DNA of 64,000 bases from G963717155 sp963717155 (GCA_963717155.1 OY970326.1:434001-498000); one strand, 5' to 3'; shown: positions 54,521-62,996, numbered from the stretch's first letter. Translations and numbers: made by a program. Notes: generated from the sequence alone by a model not told the origin.

Positions 54521-55401
54521 AGGTCGCCATCGTCGGAACCGGAAACATTGGGACCGATCTGCTGGAGAAACTCCGTCGTAGCCGCGAGCTCGAGGTCGCT
54601 CTGTTCGCGGGAATCGATCGCGCGTCGCCCGGGCTGGCTCGTGCCGACTCCTACGGCGTACCGACTGCCGTTGACGGCGCGGATTCCGTCCTCGCGCAGG
54701 CCGACGACATCGAGCTCGTCTTCGAGGCGACGAGCGCCGCGGTTCACCGCACCAACGCGCCGCGCTACGCCGCGGCCGGACTCACCGCCATCGACCTGAC
54801 CCCGGCCAAGCTCGGCCCAGCGATTGTCCCGGCCGTGAATGGCGACGACGCCGGCTCGGAACTAAACGTGAGCCTCACGACTTGTGGTGGACAGGCGACG
54901 ATCCCGATCGTAGCCGCGCTCGCGCGCATCGCACATGTTGACTACGCCGAAATCGTCTCCACCATCTCGAGCGTGTCGGCCGGCCCTGGAACCCGCCAGA
55001 ATATCGACGAATTCACATACACGACGGCGGCTGCACTCCAGACCGTCGGAGGAGCAAGGCGCGGCAAGGCCATCATCATTCTCAACCCTGCGGATCCCCC
55101 TATTCTCATGCGAAACAGCATCTCCGCGCTAGTGCCAGAACACGCCGACACACACGCGCTGGCGGTCTCCGTCGAACAAATGGCACGAGACGTCTCCTGG
55201 TATGTGCCCGGCTATCGCGTCAAGGCCGGCCCAGAATTCGACCGACTTGAATCCGGGCATCTACGTGTATCGGTATCCCTTGAAGTGGCGGGCGCCGGCG
55301 ACTTCCTGCCCGCGTACGCGGGCAACCTCGACATCATGACGTCGGCCGCCGTAGCTGTCGGCGAGCGCCTCGCACGGGCCCGAGCGGGGGTGCCGGCGTG
55401 A
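54517..55401 (+). CDS. acetaldehyde dehydrogenase (acylating), MhpF/DmpF family
   Basis: Converts acetaldehyde, CoA and NAD to acetyl-CoA. The 294 residues show the Rossmann motif VAIVGTGNIGTDLLEKL at the N-terminus, the catalytic cysteine in SLTTCGGQATIP (about 126), and SSVSAGPGTRQNIDEFT. MhpF-type enzymes form a channelling complex with the aldolase encoded next, which overlaps by GTGA. The homologue in aromatic meta-cleavage operons is unmistakable. Confidence 0.93.
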   Translation: MKVAIVGTGNIGTDLLEKLRRSRELEVALFAGIDRASPGLARADSYGVPTAVDGADSVLAQADDIELVFEATSAAVHRTNAPRYAAAGLTAIDLTPAKLGPAIVPAVNGDDAGSELNVSLTTCGGQATIPIVAALARIAHVDYAEIVSTISSVSAGPGTRQNIDEFTYTTAAALQTVGGARRGKAIIILNPADPPILMRNSISALVPEHADTHALAVSVEQMARDVSWYVPGYRVKAGPEFDRLESGHLRVSVSLEVAGAGDFLPAYAGNLDIMTSAAVAVGERLARARAGVPA

Positions 55402-56411
55402 ACGTTGAAATCACAGATGTCACTTTGCGAGATGGATCGCACGCCGTACGCCACCAGTTCACGCTTGACCAGGTCATCCGAATCGCTGGCGCCCTCACCA
55501 ACGCTGGGGTGCCCGTAATCGAAGTCTCGCATGGCGACGGCCTCGGCGGCTCGTCGCTCACCTACGGACTCTCAGGAACGCCCGAGCTCGAGCTGATCGC
55601 TGCATGTGCACCCATCGCGGCCGCACGTGGCGCTCGGCTCGCGGTGCTGCTACTCCCAGGAATCGGCGTCGCGCGCGACCTCGAGGCGGCTGCTGAGATA
55701 GGCGCGTCCGTCGCGCGAGTCGCGACGCACTGCACCGAAGCTGATATCGCGCAACAGCATCTCGCCGCTGCGCGACGACTCGGAATGCGAGCCGTCGGGT
55801 TCCTGATGATGGCTCACATGATCTCGCCGCACGAACTCGCCGAACAGGCAATGATCCACGAAGCCGCCGGAGCAGAGGTCGTGTACTGCACCGACTCGGC
55901 AGGCGCGCTGACACCAGACGGAGTCCGCGCGCGCGTCGCCGCGCTTCGCAATGCGCTCGATGACAAGACTGCCGTGGGATTCCACGCTCACAACAACCTC
56001 GGCCTCGGCGTCGGGAACACACTCGCAGCCATCCAAGCAGGAGCCTCCCACGTCGATGCATCCGCGCGTGGGCTCGGCGCCGGAGCTGGCAACTGCGCAA
56101 CAGAAGCACTGATCGCAGCCTGCGACAAGTCCGATATTGCGACAGGAGTTAGCGTACCGGCGATCGCTGCCGCATCGGAAGAGGTCGCTGCTCTCGTCCC
56201 CGAGAGTCTTCCGACGCTCGACCGGTCAAGCCTGATGCTCGGATGGGCCGGCGTCTACAGCTCCTTCCTGCTCCACGCACAGCGTGCCGCTGTCCGCTAC
56301 GGCGTCGATGAAGCGGACATCCTCATCGAACTCGGCCGCCGCAAGGCGGTCGGCGGACAGGAGGACATGATCGTCGACGTGGCCCTCGAACTCGCCGACC
56401 AACCGGCGTAG
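55398..56411 (+). CDS. 4-hydroxy-2-oxovalerate aldolase, MhpE/DmpG family
   Basis: Cleaves 4-hydroxy-2-oxovalerate into pyruvate and acetaldehyde. The DRE-TIM motif is DVTLRDGSHAVRHQF at the N-terminus, with metal histidines in FHAHNNLGLGVGN (about 195). The C-terminal helical communication domain that contacts the dehydrogenase is present (LMLGWAGVYSSFLLHA). The length of 337 residues is usual. It closes the catabolic operon. The hydratase (MhpD) that usually makes its substrate is not in the window. Confidence 0.93.
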   Translation: MNVEITDVTLRDGSHAVRHQFTLDQVIRIAGALTNAGVPVIEVSHGDGLGGSSLTYGLSGTPELELIAACAPIAAARGARLAVLLLPGIGVARDLEAAAEIGASVARVATHCTEADIAQQHLAAARRLGMRAVGFLMMAHMISPHELAEQAMIHEAAGAEVVYCTDSAGALTPDGVRARVAALRNALDDKTAVGFHAHNNLGLGVGNTLAAIQAGASHVDASARGLGAGAGNCATEALIAACDKSDIATGVSVPAIAAASEEVAALVPESLPTLDRSSLMLGWAGVYSSFLLHAQRAAVRYGVDEADILIELGRRKAVGGQEDMIVDVALELADQPA

Positions 56412-56507
56412 CGGAGTTCGGTCGGGTCGATCGTCGCCACCATGAGACGCGGTGACGCTAGCCGTCGGCAGCCGCCGCGGTTGATGCCTCGATCTCGCGA
56501 TTGCCGG

Positions 56508-56895
56508 CTAACGAAGGCTCGAGGCGTTCGGCTTGTGGAGACTCGGCCGGCCCTGGCGGAGTGCGGCGTCCGTGCTCGGGACGTCGCGCAGGGCGTTGAG
56601 CAGCGCGAAGTCGTGAATGACGCCGTTGTAGCGGACGTTGGTCACGTCGACGCCGGCCTCATCGAGCAGGCGGGTGTAGGCCTCGCCTTCGTCGCGCAGC
56701 ACGTCGTTCTCTGCTGTCTAGGGTCAGCGTAGGCGGCAGGCCACGGAGTTGTTCGGTGGTGGCCTTCAGTGGGGCGGCATAGCGCTGCTCCCGCGTCTCG
56801 GCGTCGGGCGCGTAGTGATCCCAGCCGTACTGCATGAACGCCTCGGGCAGGAATCGGCCCTCGCCGTAGGCGCGGTAGCTTGGCACCCAATCCGA
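56508..56895 (-). pseudogene. alpha/beta-hydrolase (HSL-type esterase) remnant
   Basis: The C-terminal part of an esterase is recognisable in two frames: FMQYGWDHYAPDAETREQRY and LRGLPPTLTL in one, then LRDEGEAYTRLLDEAGVDV and YNGVIHDFALLNAL in the other. The IHDF histidine corresponds to the catalytic His. The nucleophile half is missing and the frame is broken near 56700, so this is a decayed fragment. Confidence 0.7.
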
Positions 56896-57157
56896 CGACC
56901 GGTTGCTCTGACCACCGCGCCGACCCATAAGGACACCCGGCGTACCGTCTGAACTCCGGCCAAGCCCCGACCGAAGGCCAGGACGCATGACCGATCAGTT
57001 CGATGCGGCGCAAACCCCGAGGCCTTGGGCGGCTGGGAGTTGTCCTGGCACGACGGTGGAGGCCGCCTCGAGTACCGCCGTTCGGACGCCTTGCCCGACA
57101 TCGACTAGACGGCGCTGCTGAAATGCTCGCGAATGAGTCTGTCCCGTGCTGTCGCGT
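56896..57157. other. non-coding stretch
   Basis: I see no supported gene. The sequence may hold further remains of the esterase or of a mobile element, but no frame gives a recognisable family. Confidence 0.3.
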
Positions 57158-57985
57158 TCAGCGTTTAAGGTCGCGGTTCGGAGCGGCGACTTCGTCGGCA
57201 GGGGGCTTCTTCCGCCGATGGAATCCGTAGACGCCGAGCAGCGCGACGATCGTCGTGATGAACCACTGCCAGTTCCGGCCAACGAACTCGCCCACTCGAT
57301 CGGTGGAGGACTGTGGGACGCTTTCGATGTCGAGTCTGCGGGTGAAGTGCGCCACCCCGTAGGGCTCCTCGGCCGCGTACAACGTGCGCGGATGAGCGGG
57401 GTCCTTCACATTGAGGAACGCGGTGAGGGTAAGGTCGACATACTGAAGCCCGGTCGACGTTGGCTCGATCAGCCATCCCCATCTCGTTTCACCCGTCACG
57501 TTGATGAGTCGCCGCGCGGTCCCTTCTCGGTCGATCTTGAAGTCAACGCCCGAGAGGTCCGCTTCCATCACGGAGGCAACTCGAATCTTCGCCCCTTCCT
57601 TTCGGCCAAGCGCGTTGAGTTTCGTCTTTAGCTTCGCAACCGATTCCTTGAGTGAGAGGATCACTTCAATCTCGGACTGCTCGTGAACGCGAAGTTTGGC
57701 CGGATGGTTCCACGCGATGTGCCCGACCGTGACTTGGCCAGCAAGCAGTCGTTCGATCGCTAAGACGAGTGGCGGGATCGATCGCGGCGTCGTGCTGGTG
57801 GTCGGTGCCGATGTAGACGTTGGCCTGCTCGTCGGGTCGGTGGCACCGTGGGCGCCGTAGCCTCCTCCGCAGCCAGCACCGAGGACCGCGATGAGGGTGC
57901 AGGCGGCCGCGACGAGCGGCACAGCGTGCCGTCTACGGCGAAGGTTCGGTCGCGAGGTCGCCTTGGTCACCGGTTCCGCACCCAC
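57158..57985 (-). CDS. lipoprotein-like protein with C-terminal membrane anchor
   Basis: 275 residues (from GTG 57985; GTG 57970 is also possible). An N-terminal hydrophobic segment ends LGAGCGGG, which resembles a lipobox, followed by a Thr/Ser/Pro linker. The middle domain contains MEADLSGVDFKI and TRWGWLIEPTSTGLQYVDLTL and is beta-rich. The end is NWQWFITTIVALLGVYGF and a basic tail, a clear membrane segment. I recall similar W-W-x-x-P domains in bacterial membrane-anchored proteins near defence or stress genes, but cannot name a family. Confidence 0.6.
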   Translation of the reverse strand: MGAEPVTKATSRPNLRRRRHAVPLVAAACTLIAVLGAGCGGGYGAHGATDPTSRPTSTSAPTTSTTPRSIPPLVLAIERLLAGQVTVGHIAWNHPAKLRVHEQSEIEVILSLKESVAKLKTKLNALGRKEGAKIRVASVMEADLSGVDFKIDREGTARRLINVTGETRWGWLIEPTSTGLQYVDLTLTAFLNVKDPAHPRTLYAAEEPYGVAHFTRRLDIESVPQSSTDRVGEFVGRNWQWFITTIVALLGVYGFHRRKKPPADEVAAPNRDLKR

Positions 57986-58147
57986 AGCGATCTTGAGCTA
58001 GCAGACCGAGCCTACGCTCTTGCGCTCCGGACGTCGACCCTCGTCGCACCAGCTTGGCTACACACACCGCGGAGGAGCGGCGGAGGGCGGCGCGGAACGT
58101 TCTCGCCGGTCACGATGCTGCGACGATCGTCGGCTGATCCGTGGCTC
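57986..58147. other. short spacer between lipoprotein and channel genes
   Basis: 162 bases with no gene and no clear promoter or terminator. Confidence 0.3.
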
Positions 58148-58696
58148 CTAGGGCAGACGTGCTTTCAGCTCTGCGACTTCGGCTTCGAGTCGGTGGAGGG
58201 CGTCGAGGATGGCGCTCGACTCGTCCTGCCGCGCGGACTTCACGAACGAGCTGGAGATCGTTGCGGTGAGGACCGCGAGGAAGCCGATGCCGGCGAGCAT
58301 GAGGAGGATGCCGATGAGGCGGCCTGTCACGGTCGTTGGGTAGATGTCGCCGTAGCCGACGGTGGAGACGGTCTCCGCTGCCCACCAGACGCCGTCCCAG
58401 AACGTCTTGAACTCTCCGGCGTCAAGCTCAGCCTGTACCGCTCCTGCGATCACGACGAGGAAGATCGTGGCGAGCGCGGCGAAGCGAAATGCGTTCGCGC
58501 TCGTCAGACGCCGTTCGGACTGGAGCGCCCGACTGACGACGACGGCCGCCCGGACGAGTCTCAGCAGGCGCACGAGTCGAATGAGCCGCAAGGATGCGAG
58601 GAGCCGGCCGTACAGTGGTGCGGTGACGACGACGATCGCGGCATCGAGCCAGTGCGCTCGCAGCGCCGCGCGTTTCCTCGGCGCGACCCACATCAC
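58148..58696 (-). CDS. voltage-gated K+ channel lacking its first segments
   Basis: 182-residue channel fragment. It begins in the S2-S3 region, has the arginine-rich S4 LRLIRLVRLLRLVRA (36-50), S5, the selectivity filter TVGYGD (112-117), S6 and a short coiled-coil tail (ILDALHRLEAEVAELKARL) suited for tetramerisation. The S1-S2 part of ordinary Kv-like channels is missing, and the upstream DNA does not encode it in any frame. It could still form a pore, or be a truncated remnant. Confidence 0.75.
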   Translation of the reverse strand: MMWVAPRKRAALRAHWLDAAIVVVTAPLYGRLLASLRLIRLVRLLRLVRAAVVVSRALQSERRLTSANAFRFAALATIFLVVIAGAVQAELDAGEFKTFWDGVWWAAETVSTVGYGDIYPTTVTGRLIGILLMLAGIGFLAVLTATISSSFVKSARQDESSAILDALHRLEAEVAELKARLP

Positions 58697-58784
58697 GAAC
58701 GCCTGTTCTCATTTGGCAGCCGGGCGGGGCCTCCCCTCTCGCCGAGTCGGCCGGCGCCATCGGGAGGCGCCAGCGTCTCCCCGG

Positions 58785-59069
58785 TTAGGTCGACTTCAGC
58801 TCGGCATCTTCGAAGATACGGGATCGCATCTCCTTCACCGCGTCGAGCAGGCCGCTCGCCTGGAGCGCTTCATGATGCTCCGGCTGTGACTGGTAACCGT
58901 CTCGCGCCTCGGCGGACTCCCAGAACGTGGCCACGACAACACCGCTCTCGGTCGGCGCGACGATGCGGGCGCGTATAGCCGACGTCGGCCGGCGAGCTTC
59001 GAGGTCCGCAGCCGCGGCGAGTAGGGCGTCGCTCGAGCCGTCCATCTCCAGAATGACCAACACGCCCAC
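58785..59069 (-). CDS. small ABM-like (dimeric alpha/beta barrel) protein
   Basis: 94 residues from GTG 59069, preceded by an AGAGG-type site. The pattern VLVILEMDGSSDALLAAAADL, then VATFWESAEARDGYQ and HHEALQASGLLDAV, resembles antibiotic-biosynthesis-monooxygenase-like or stress-response dimeric barrels. No function can be given. Confidence 0.55.
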   Translation of the reverse strand: MGVLVILEMDGSSDALLAAAADLEARRPTSAIRARIVAPTESGVVVATFWESAEARDGYQSQPEHHEALQASGLLDAVKEMRSRIFEDAELKST

Positions 59070-59142
59070 GAGGACCTCTTCCGCCGATGACAGGGTGCGG
59101 TGACCGTACCCGTCAGCCGCAGTAGGAGCAACCTCCGTACCA

Positions 59143-59292
59143 TTACGAGCGGTCTAGCTCCTCTATCTGGTGCTCGTCGCGATCGGTTTCCCGGATCTCG
59201 TCGAGCAGCTCGCGAACCGCATCGATCAGCCGGCGCTTGACGGTCTCCGCTTCGGTCTCGTCGTCGCTGCGCTTCGGAGGATCGCTCGCCAT
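59143..59292 (-). CDS. 49-residue acidic small protein
   Basis: Short frame with AGGA seven bases before ATG 59292. The product is highly charged and probably one long helix (RRLIDAVRELLDEIRETDRD), ending with TAA. It may be co-transcribed with the following minus-strand small gene. No family is recognised. Confidence 0.45.
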   Translation of the reverse strand: MASDPPKRSDDETEAETVKRRLIDAVRELLDEIRETDRDEHQIEELDRS

Positions 59293-59377
59293 TGGTCGAT
59301 CCTAGGCGCCCTACCCGAACATGGTCATCATTCGCACCTCGTCGTCTGGCCACGACGACGACTACCATCGCTTCCTC

Positions 59378-60254
59378 ATGGCGGGTGACCGCAAACGTTC
59401 GCAAACGGAGCGATTCGCGAGTTCGGTTGGAGCTCTCTTCGCGCTGCTCGGCCCGGTCTTTGCAGCGGTCGCCGTATATGAGTTCCTCGCGGCCCGTTCA
59501 TATGATCGGTTCTACCGAGCGTTCGGGCTGCACCCTGACCAAGTTGGGGCGGATTATCAAACCGCGATTGGAAACAGTGCAGGGCTGCTGTTCGTTCTGG
59601 CAGCTTCCGTCGGTGCGATTTATGCGTGGGGGGGGGGTCGTGGTCCTGTGGATACGCAACCGGCGTTATTGGTCGCAATGGCAATCGCTCTTTGGATTCA
59701 TTGTCGGGTATCTAGTGGTTCTAGTACCGGTCCTCACCTCGAGTCGCATTCCGGGCGCCAAGGAGGTGGTTGCTGGGTTCGACCGCTTTCCTCACTGGTC
59801 CCAAAGCCTCCTGTTTCTGGTTGCCGTCATCACGTTCGCGGCGAGCATCATCGAGCCGTTGAACGGCCACATCTGGAGGAACGGCATGCTTGCCGTCCTA
59901 GCCTTCGTCGCGATAGACGTGTTTCTCGTGCAGTTACCACACGAAGCGAGCCGCATCGGTCGCTGTGGTGCGCTGGGATATCCGACGCGGAGCCAAGCGC
60001 CGAAGGTGTCCGGCGATGAATTCGCTCCGCGCTTCGTGACCGACTTCATCCGGCTCTCGCCGAGCGTGAGCCAGCCGACCACGCCGCCAAGACCAGACGC
60101 GAAGATCTGGACGCTCATGGGGAAGCACGACGGACAGCTCATCCTCTACAACCCATCGAATCGAACGACCACCTCCATCCCGATGCGCGCGTTCGCTTAC
60201 GTCAACGCAGCCACCGTCCGTTCGCATCTCAAGCCGAACCCGCACTGCCAGTGA
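59378..60254 (+). CDS. polytopic membrane protein broken at a G10 tract
   Basis: About 292 residues if corrected. Four or five hydrophobic segments (ALFALLGPVFAAVAVYEF, AGLLFVLAASVGAIYAW, SLFGFIVGYLVVLVPVL, LLFLVAVITFAASIIEPL, AVLAFVAIDVFLVQL) precede a soluble C-terminal part with FAYVNAATVRSHL. Ten consecutive G (59628-59637) shift the frame; nine G would restore it. No family is recognised. The tract may be phase-variable or a sequencing error. Confidence 0.6.
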
Positions 60255-60313
60255 CCCCCCGGCGACGCTTTCGGTCCTGGCGTCGTAGCCGCGAGTCACG
60301 CTGCGTCGGCGCG

Positions 60314-60652
60314 TTAAGTGCCCTCGCTTACTCGGGTCCGGCGACGCGTCATGAGGCAGCCCGCCATGGCGAACGCCACGACCGCCGAGTAGACAAGATA
60401 CGCCGCTTGGGCCCTTCCGTTCGCTGCGTCGAGGCGTGCCTGGCAGGTGATCAGGTACGGGGCGAGCTCGGCGCGATTCACACCTGGGTCGAGGCGGGCG
60501 ATATAGGCACCTAGGTTCGCGCCGATCGGGACGGCGTTCGCGCCACACACGATCGCCCGCGTCGACTCGTAACGATACAGCCCAACCGCACCGAGCGCCA
60601 CGGCCGCGGCCGCAAGCACTACGACGAAGCGAGACACGTGGCGAGCGTACAC
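60314..60652 (-). CDS. small two-helix membrane protein
   Basis: 112 residues with membrane segments at about 8-28 and 86-104 and a soluble loop carrying two cysteines (IVCGAN and LITCQAR) that may form a disulfide outside. The start is GTG 60652, or GTG 60637. No family is recognised. Confidence 0.5.
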   Translation of the reverse strand: MYARHVSRFVVVLAAAAVALGAVGLYRYESTRAIVCGANAVPIGANLGAYIARLDPGVNRAELAPYLITCQARLDAANGRAQAAYLVYSAVVAFAMAGCLMTRRRTRVSEGT

Positions 60653-60736
60653 CCGAACAGCCTCGAGTTGACCACCCAGCGGCTTGCCCGCTTTCTACGC
60701 GGGGCGTAGCGTCGTTCTGATCGAAGGAGCGTGCGC

Positions 60737-61441
60737 ATGCCGAGGAAACCGCGAGAGCCAAAGCCCACCGACCTGCTGACGGCCGGCGACATCGCAGCCG
60801 AATACGGATGGCCGATGACCCGCGCGGAGTCGCTGTTCTGGGCAATCGCCCGAAGCGACCAGGCATGGGTGTACTTCGAGGGGTACCGGCGCCACTTCAT
60901 CGAACGGCGAGCGCTCGAGTCGAGGATCCGACGCGGATCGACCGAGCCACCACCGACACCCGAGACCCACAAACCCTCCGAAGCGGGCCGCGCTCGGTTC
61001 GGCCGCGCGCATACCGCCCTCGTCGGTGGCGCGACGCTTGAACGGCGAGAAGGCTTCTACATCGGCACCGACAAACCGCACACCGACGTCGACGGAATCC
61101 CGCTCTCACCGGACGGGCGACGATGGCAACACAACGTCCTGTCCACGGATGGCGAAGCGTTCTTCATCCGGCACGTGAGTGGCGGCCCGATCCGCATCGG
61201 GTACTCGATCGACGCCGAGTACTTCGCGGAGACGATGAACCTCAACTCGCACGACCTCGGCTACCGAGTGCTCGCAGCCATCCCCGGCGGCAAAGCCGCG
61301 ACCCGCGACCTGCACTCCCGCTTCCGCCATCTCCGCATCCACGGCGGATGGTTCCTGGCAGAGCCCGAGCTGCTGGCTCATATCGACGAGATCATCGGGC
61401 CACACGATCCGCTCGAAGAGCAGCGGGAAGTCCAACGATGA
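60737..61441 (+). CDS. HTH plus GIY-YIG (T5orf172/Mug113-type) protein
   Basis: 234 residues from ATG 60737, eight bases after GAAGGAGC. The N-terminal HTH_17-like part is TDLLTAGDIAAEYGWPMTRA (about 11-30). After a Pro-rich linker the C-terminal domain reads AFFIRHVSGGPIRIGYSIDA, LGYRVLAAIPGG, LHSRFRHLRIHGGWF, which matches the phage-derived T5orf172 branch of GIY-YIG nucleases. This suggests a mobile-element or phage origin. The end overlaps the next gene by ATGA. Confidence 0.7.
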   Translation: MPRKPREPKPTDLLTAGDIAAEYGWPMTRAESLFWAIARSDQAWVYFEGYRRHFIERRALESRIRRGSTEPPPTPETHKPSEAGRARFGRAHTALVGGATLERREGFYIGTDKPHTDVDGIPLSPDGRRWQHNVLSTDGEAFFIRHVSGGPIRIGYSIDAEYFAETMNLNSHDLGYRVLAAIPGGKAATRDLHSRFRHLRIHGGWFLAEPELLAHIDEIIGPHDPLEEQREVQR

Positions 61442-61662
61442 CGATCGACCGCCATCGCAAGCGGAAGCGCAGCGACCTTCTAACGACAAGCGACGTGGCC
61501 GAGGAATTCGGCTGGCCAGTTTCGCGCGCCGGATCGCTGATCCGCAACCTGAGCCAGAGCGGAAAGATCGAGCTCCACCACATCGAAGGCTTCAAGCGTG
61601 CGTTTGTCAGGTGGGGAGACCTCGAGGATCTCATCCAGAAGGGGCCACCGCCGCGGACCTAA
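61438..61662 (+). CDS. small HTH protein, paralogue of the upstream N-terminal domain
   Basis: 74 residues. SDLLTTSDVAEEFGWPVSRA closely repeats the N-terminal HTH of the GIY-YIG protein (shared pattern DLLT-x-x-D-x-A-x-E-x-GWP-x-x-RA). It ends soon after a strand-like FKRAFVRWGDLEDLI. Translational coupling by ATGA suggests the two act together. Its 3' end overlaps the convergent glycosylase-like gene by 32 bases. Confidence 0.65.
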   Translation: MTIDRHRKRKRSDLLTTSDVAEEFGWPVSRAGSLIRNLSQSGKIELHHIEGFKRAFVRWGDLEDLIQKGPPPRT

Positions 61663-62026
61663 CGCTCAACTTGAGGTTGAATCGAATGCGCGCCGTCGGC
61701 TTGCCGTCGTGACGGACTTGCGATGACGCGAGCACGAACGCGCGTCCGCGCGGCGGGCTGATGAAGCCCGACCCGGCGGCGGCGGGTCTCGGCCCGCCGG
61801 CCCCGATTGCGCGAGGACCGGGTGCCTCGAGGAGCAGCAGGATGCGGGCGGTGATGCCCGCCTCCGTCGGGTCGAACCACGGGACAGCCTCGCCACCACC
61901 ACGCGCGAAGCGCAGCCGCTCGACATACTCGGTCAGCGGCGAGACGTGCGGTGCGCGCAACAGGCTGATCTTGCGCTGCACTTCACGTCGGTCACGATGC
62001 GAACGCGGTTCACGGGCAGGGTTCAT
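61631..62026 (-). pseudogene. truncated uracil-DNA glycosylase-like gene
   Basis: 131 codons. The N-terminal part is typical of an actinobacterial uracil-DNA glycosylase-like protein: LLRAPHVSPLTEYVERLR, VPWFDPTEAG and ARILLLLEAPGPRAIG, then SGFIS. After that the family sequence stops and the frame runs out over the convergent HTH gene, so the catalytic C-terminal half is lost. The start overlaps the upstream gene by ATGA. Confidence 0.6.
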
Positions 62027-62310
62027 GTGGACTCCTCGGGGGTTCGGTAGAGGTTCTTGGTGAGTACGGTTTTGACGACGCCGCCCTCGACGATCAGACA
62101 GATGCCGGGCCGGTCGGCGGGGTAGACGTAGCGCGTGCCGGGCAGGATCGAGCTGCGCATCCAGTGCCGCGGTCTTGAGCGCACCCGTCCGCGCGAGAGC
62201 ATCGAGGTGATCTCGGTGTACGCCTGGGTCAGGGATGCGCGTTCGTCGACCCGCTGGCGGAAACGCTCGATCGCGTGTCCCGAGATCAGAGCGTCGCGAA
62301 CGGCGCTCAT
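62023..62310 (-). CDS. small protein, DUF4258/RelE-like in outline
   Basis: 95 residues. SGHAIERFRQRVDERASL at the N-terminus and the closing ICLIVEGGVVKTVLTKNLY give the layout of small RNase-like DUF4258 or RelE-fold proteins, although the match is weak. It lies between two coupled genes (ATGA overlaps on both sides). A toxin-like role is possible but unproven. Confidence 0.5.
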   Translation of the reverse strand: MSAVRDALISGHAIERFRQRVDERASLTQAYTEITSMLSRGRVRSRPRHWMRSSILPGTRYVYPADRPGICLIVEGGVVKTVLTKNLYRTPEEST

Positions 62311-62996
62311 GGCTGGTCGTCCTTGGGGACGACCGGCGCGTCGGGGCCCACTTCGTACAGTCCTTCGAGGACATCGGGCGAGAGGAGCTCTTCGTCGACC
62401 CGGGGGCCGTACACGCGGTCCTGATCTTCACGAACCAGCATCTCATCGGCGAGCTCCTCGCTCACCGTGTAGTGCACCACGCGCCCGTCGCTCTCCGACC
62501 GGAACTGCAACGCGGCGTCCTTGACTGCCTCGTACAGCTCGCGGTCGTCGGGATCGAGCCCGAGGCGCATCATCAGCTGATCGGTGTACTCCCGAACAGC
62601 ACGCGACCGCGGGATGTTCCGCAGTCGCTGACGCACGTCCGCCAACGCATGGCCCCACTCCCTTGAAAGATCAGCCGCGGTCCAGCGCGAGCCCGGCGGG
62701 AACAACCCGGCACCTGCCTGCATCGAAAACCAGATCGACTCAGGAAGACGCGCATGTAGGGCCATCGCCTGCTCGTACGCCTCCTGCCGCTGCCACGTAC
62801 CCGGGCCGTAGCCCGACGTGTGCCCCGGACGCTCCCAGTACTCGCGGATCAACTCCTCGATGTCCCGACGCGAGCGGGCACCCAGACTCGGCTTCGCCTC
62901 CTGCCGCCTCTTTTGGCCCTCGAGGAGCGCAACGAGCTCTCCGACGAGTCCGAGATCGTCACCGTCCTGCAATGTGATCGACAGCGTGACCTGCAT
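62307..62996 (-). CDS. unknown 229-residue protein, head of a three-gene operon
   Basis: No family recognised. The protein is helical and charged, with RRDIEELIREYWERPGHTSG near residue 43, SIWFSMQAGAG near 87 and REYTDQLMMRLGLDPDDREL near 134, and a Pro/Asp-rich tail. GGAGG precedes the ATG at good spacing. An inverted repeat upstream probably controls the operon with the two genes that follow. Confidence 0.6.
   Translation of the reverse strand: MQVTLSITLQDGDDLGLVGELVALLEGQKRRQEAKPSLGARSRRDIEELIREYWERPGHTSGYGPGTWQRQEAYEQAMALHARLPESIWFSMQAGAGLFPPGSRWTAADLSREWGHALADVRQRLRNIPRSRAVREYTDQLMMRLGLDPDDRELYEAVKDAALQFRSESDGRVVHYTVSEELADEMLVREDQDRVYGPRVDEELLSPDVLEGLYEVGPDAPVVPKDDQP

Noticed and set aside
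43632..56411. Integration of the catabolic island at tRNA-Thr by a site-specific integrase
   Set aside because: No integrase gene and no second copy of the tRNA 3' end were found in the window; proximity alone is not enough.
20603..60254. Programmed frameshifting as a common cause of the broken frames
   Set aside because: The sites share no slippery sequence, stop-codon context or downstream structure, and the genes are functionally unrelated.
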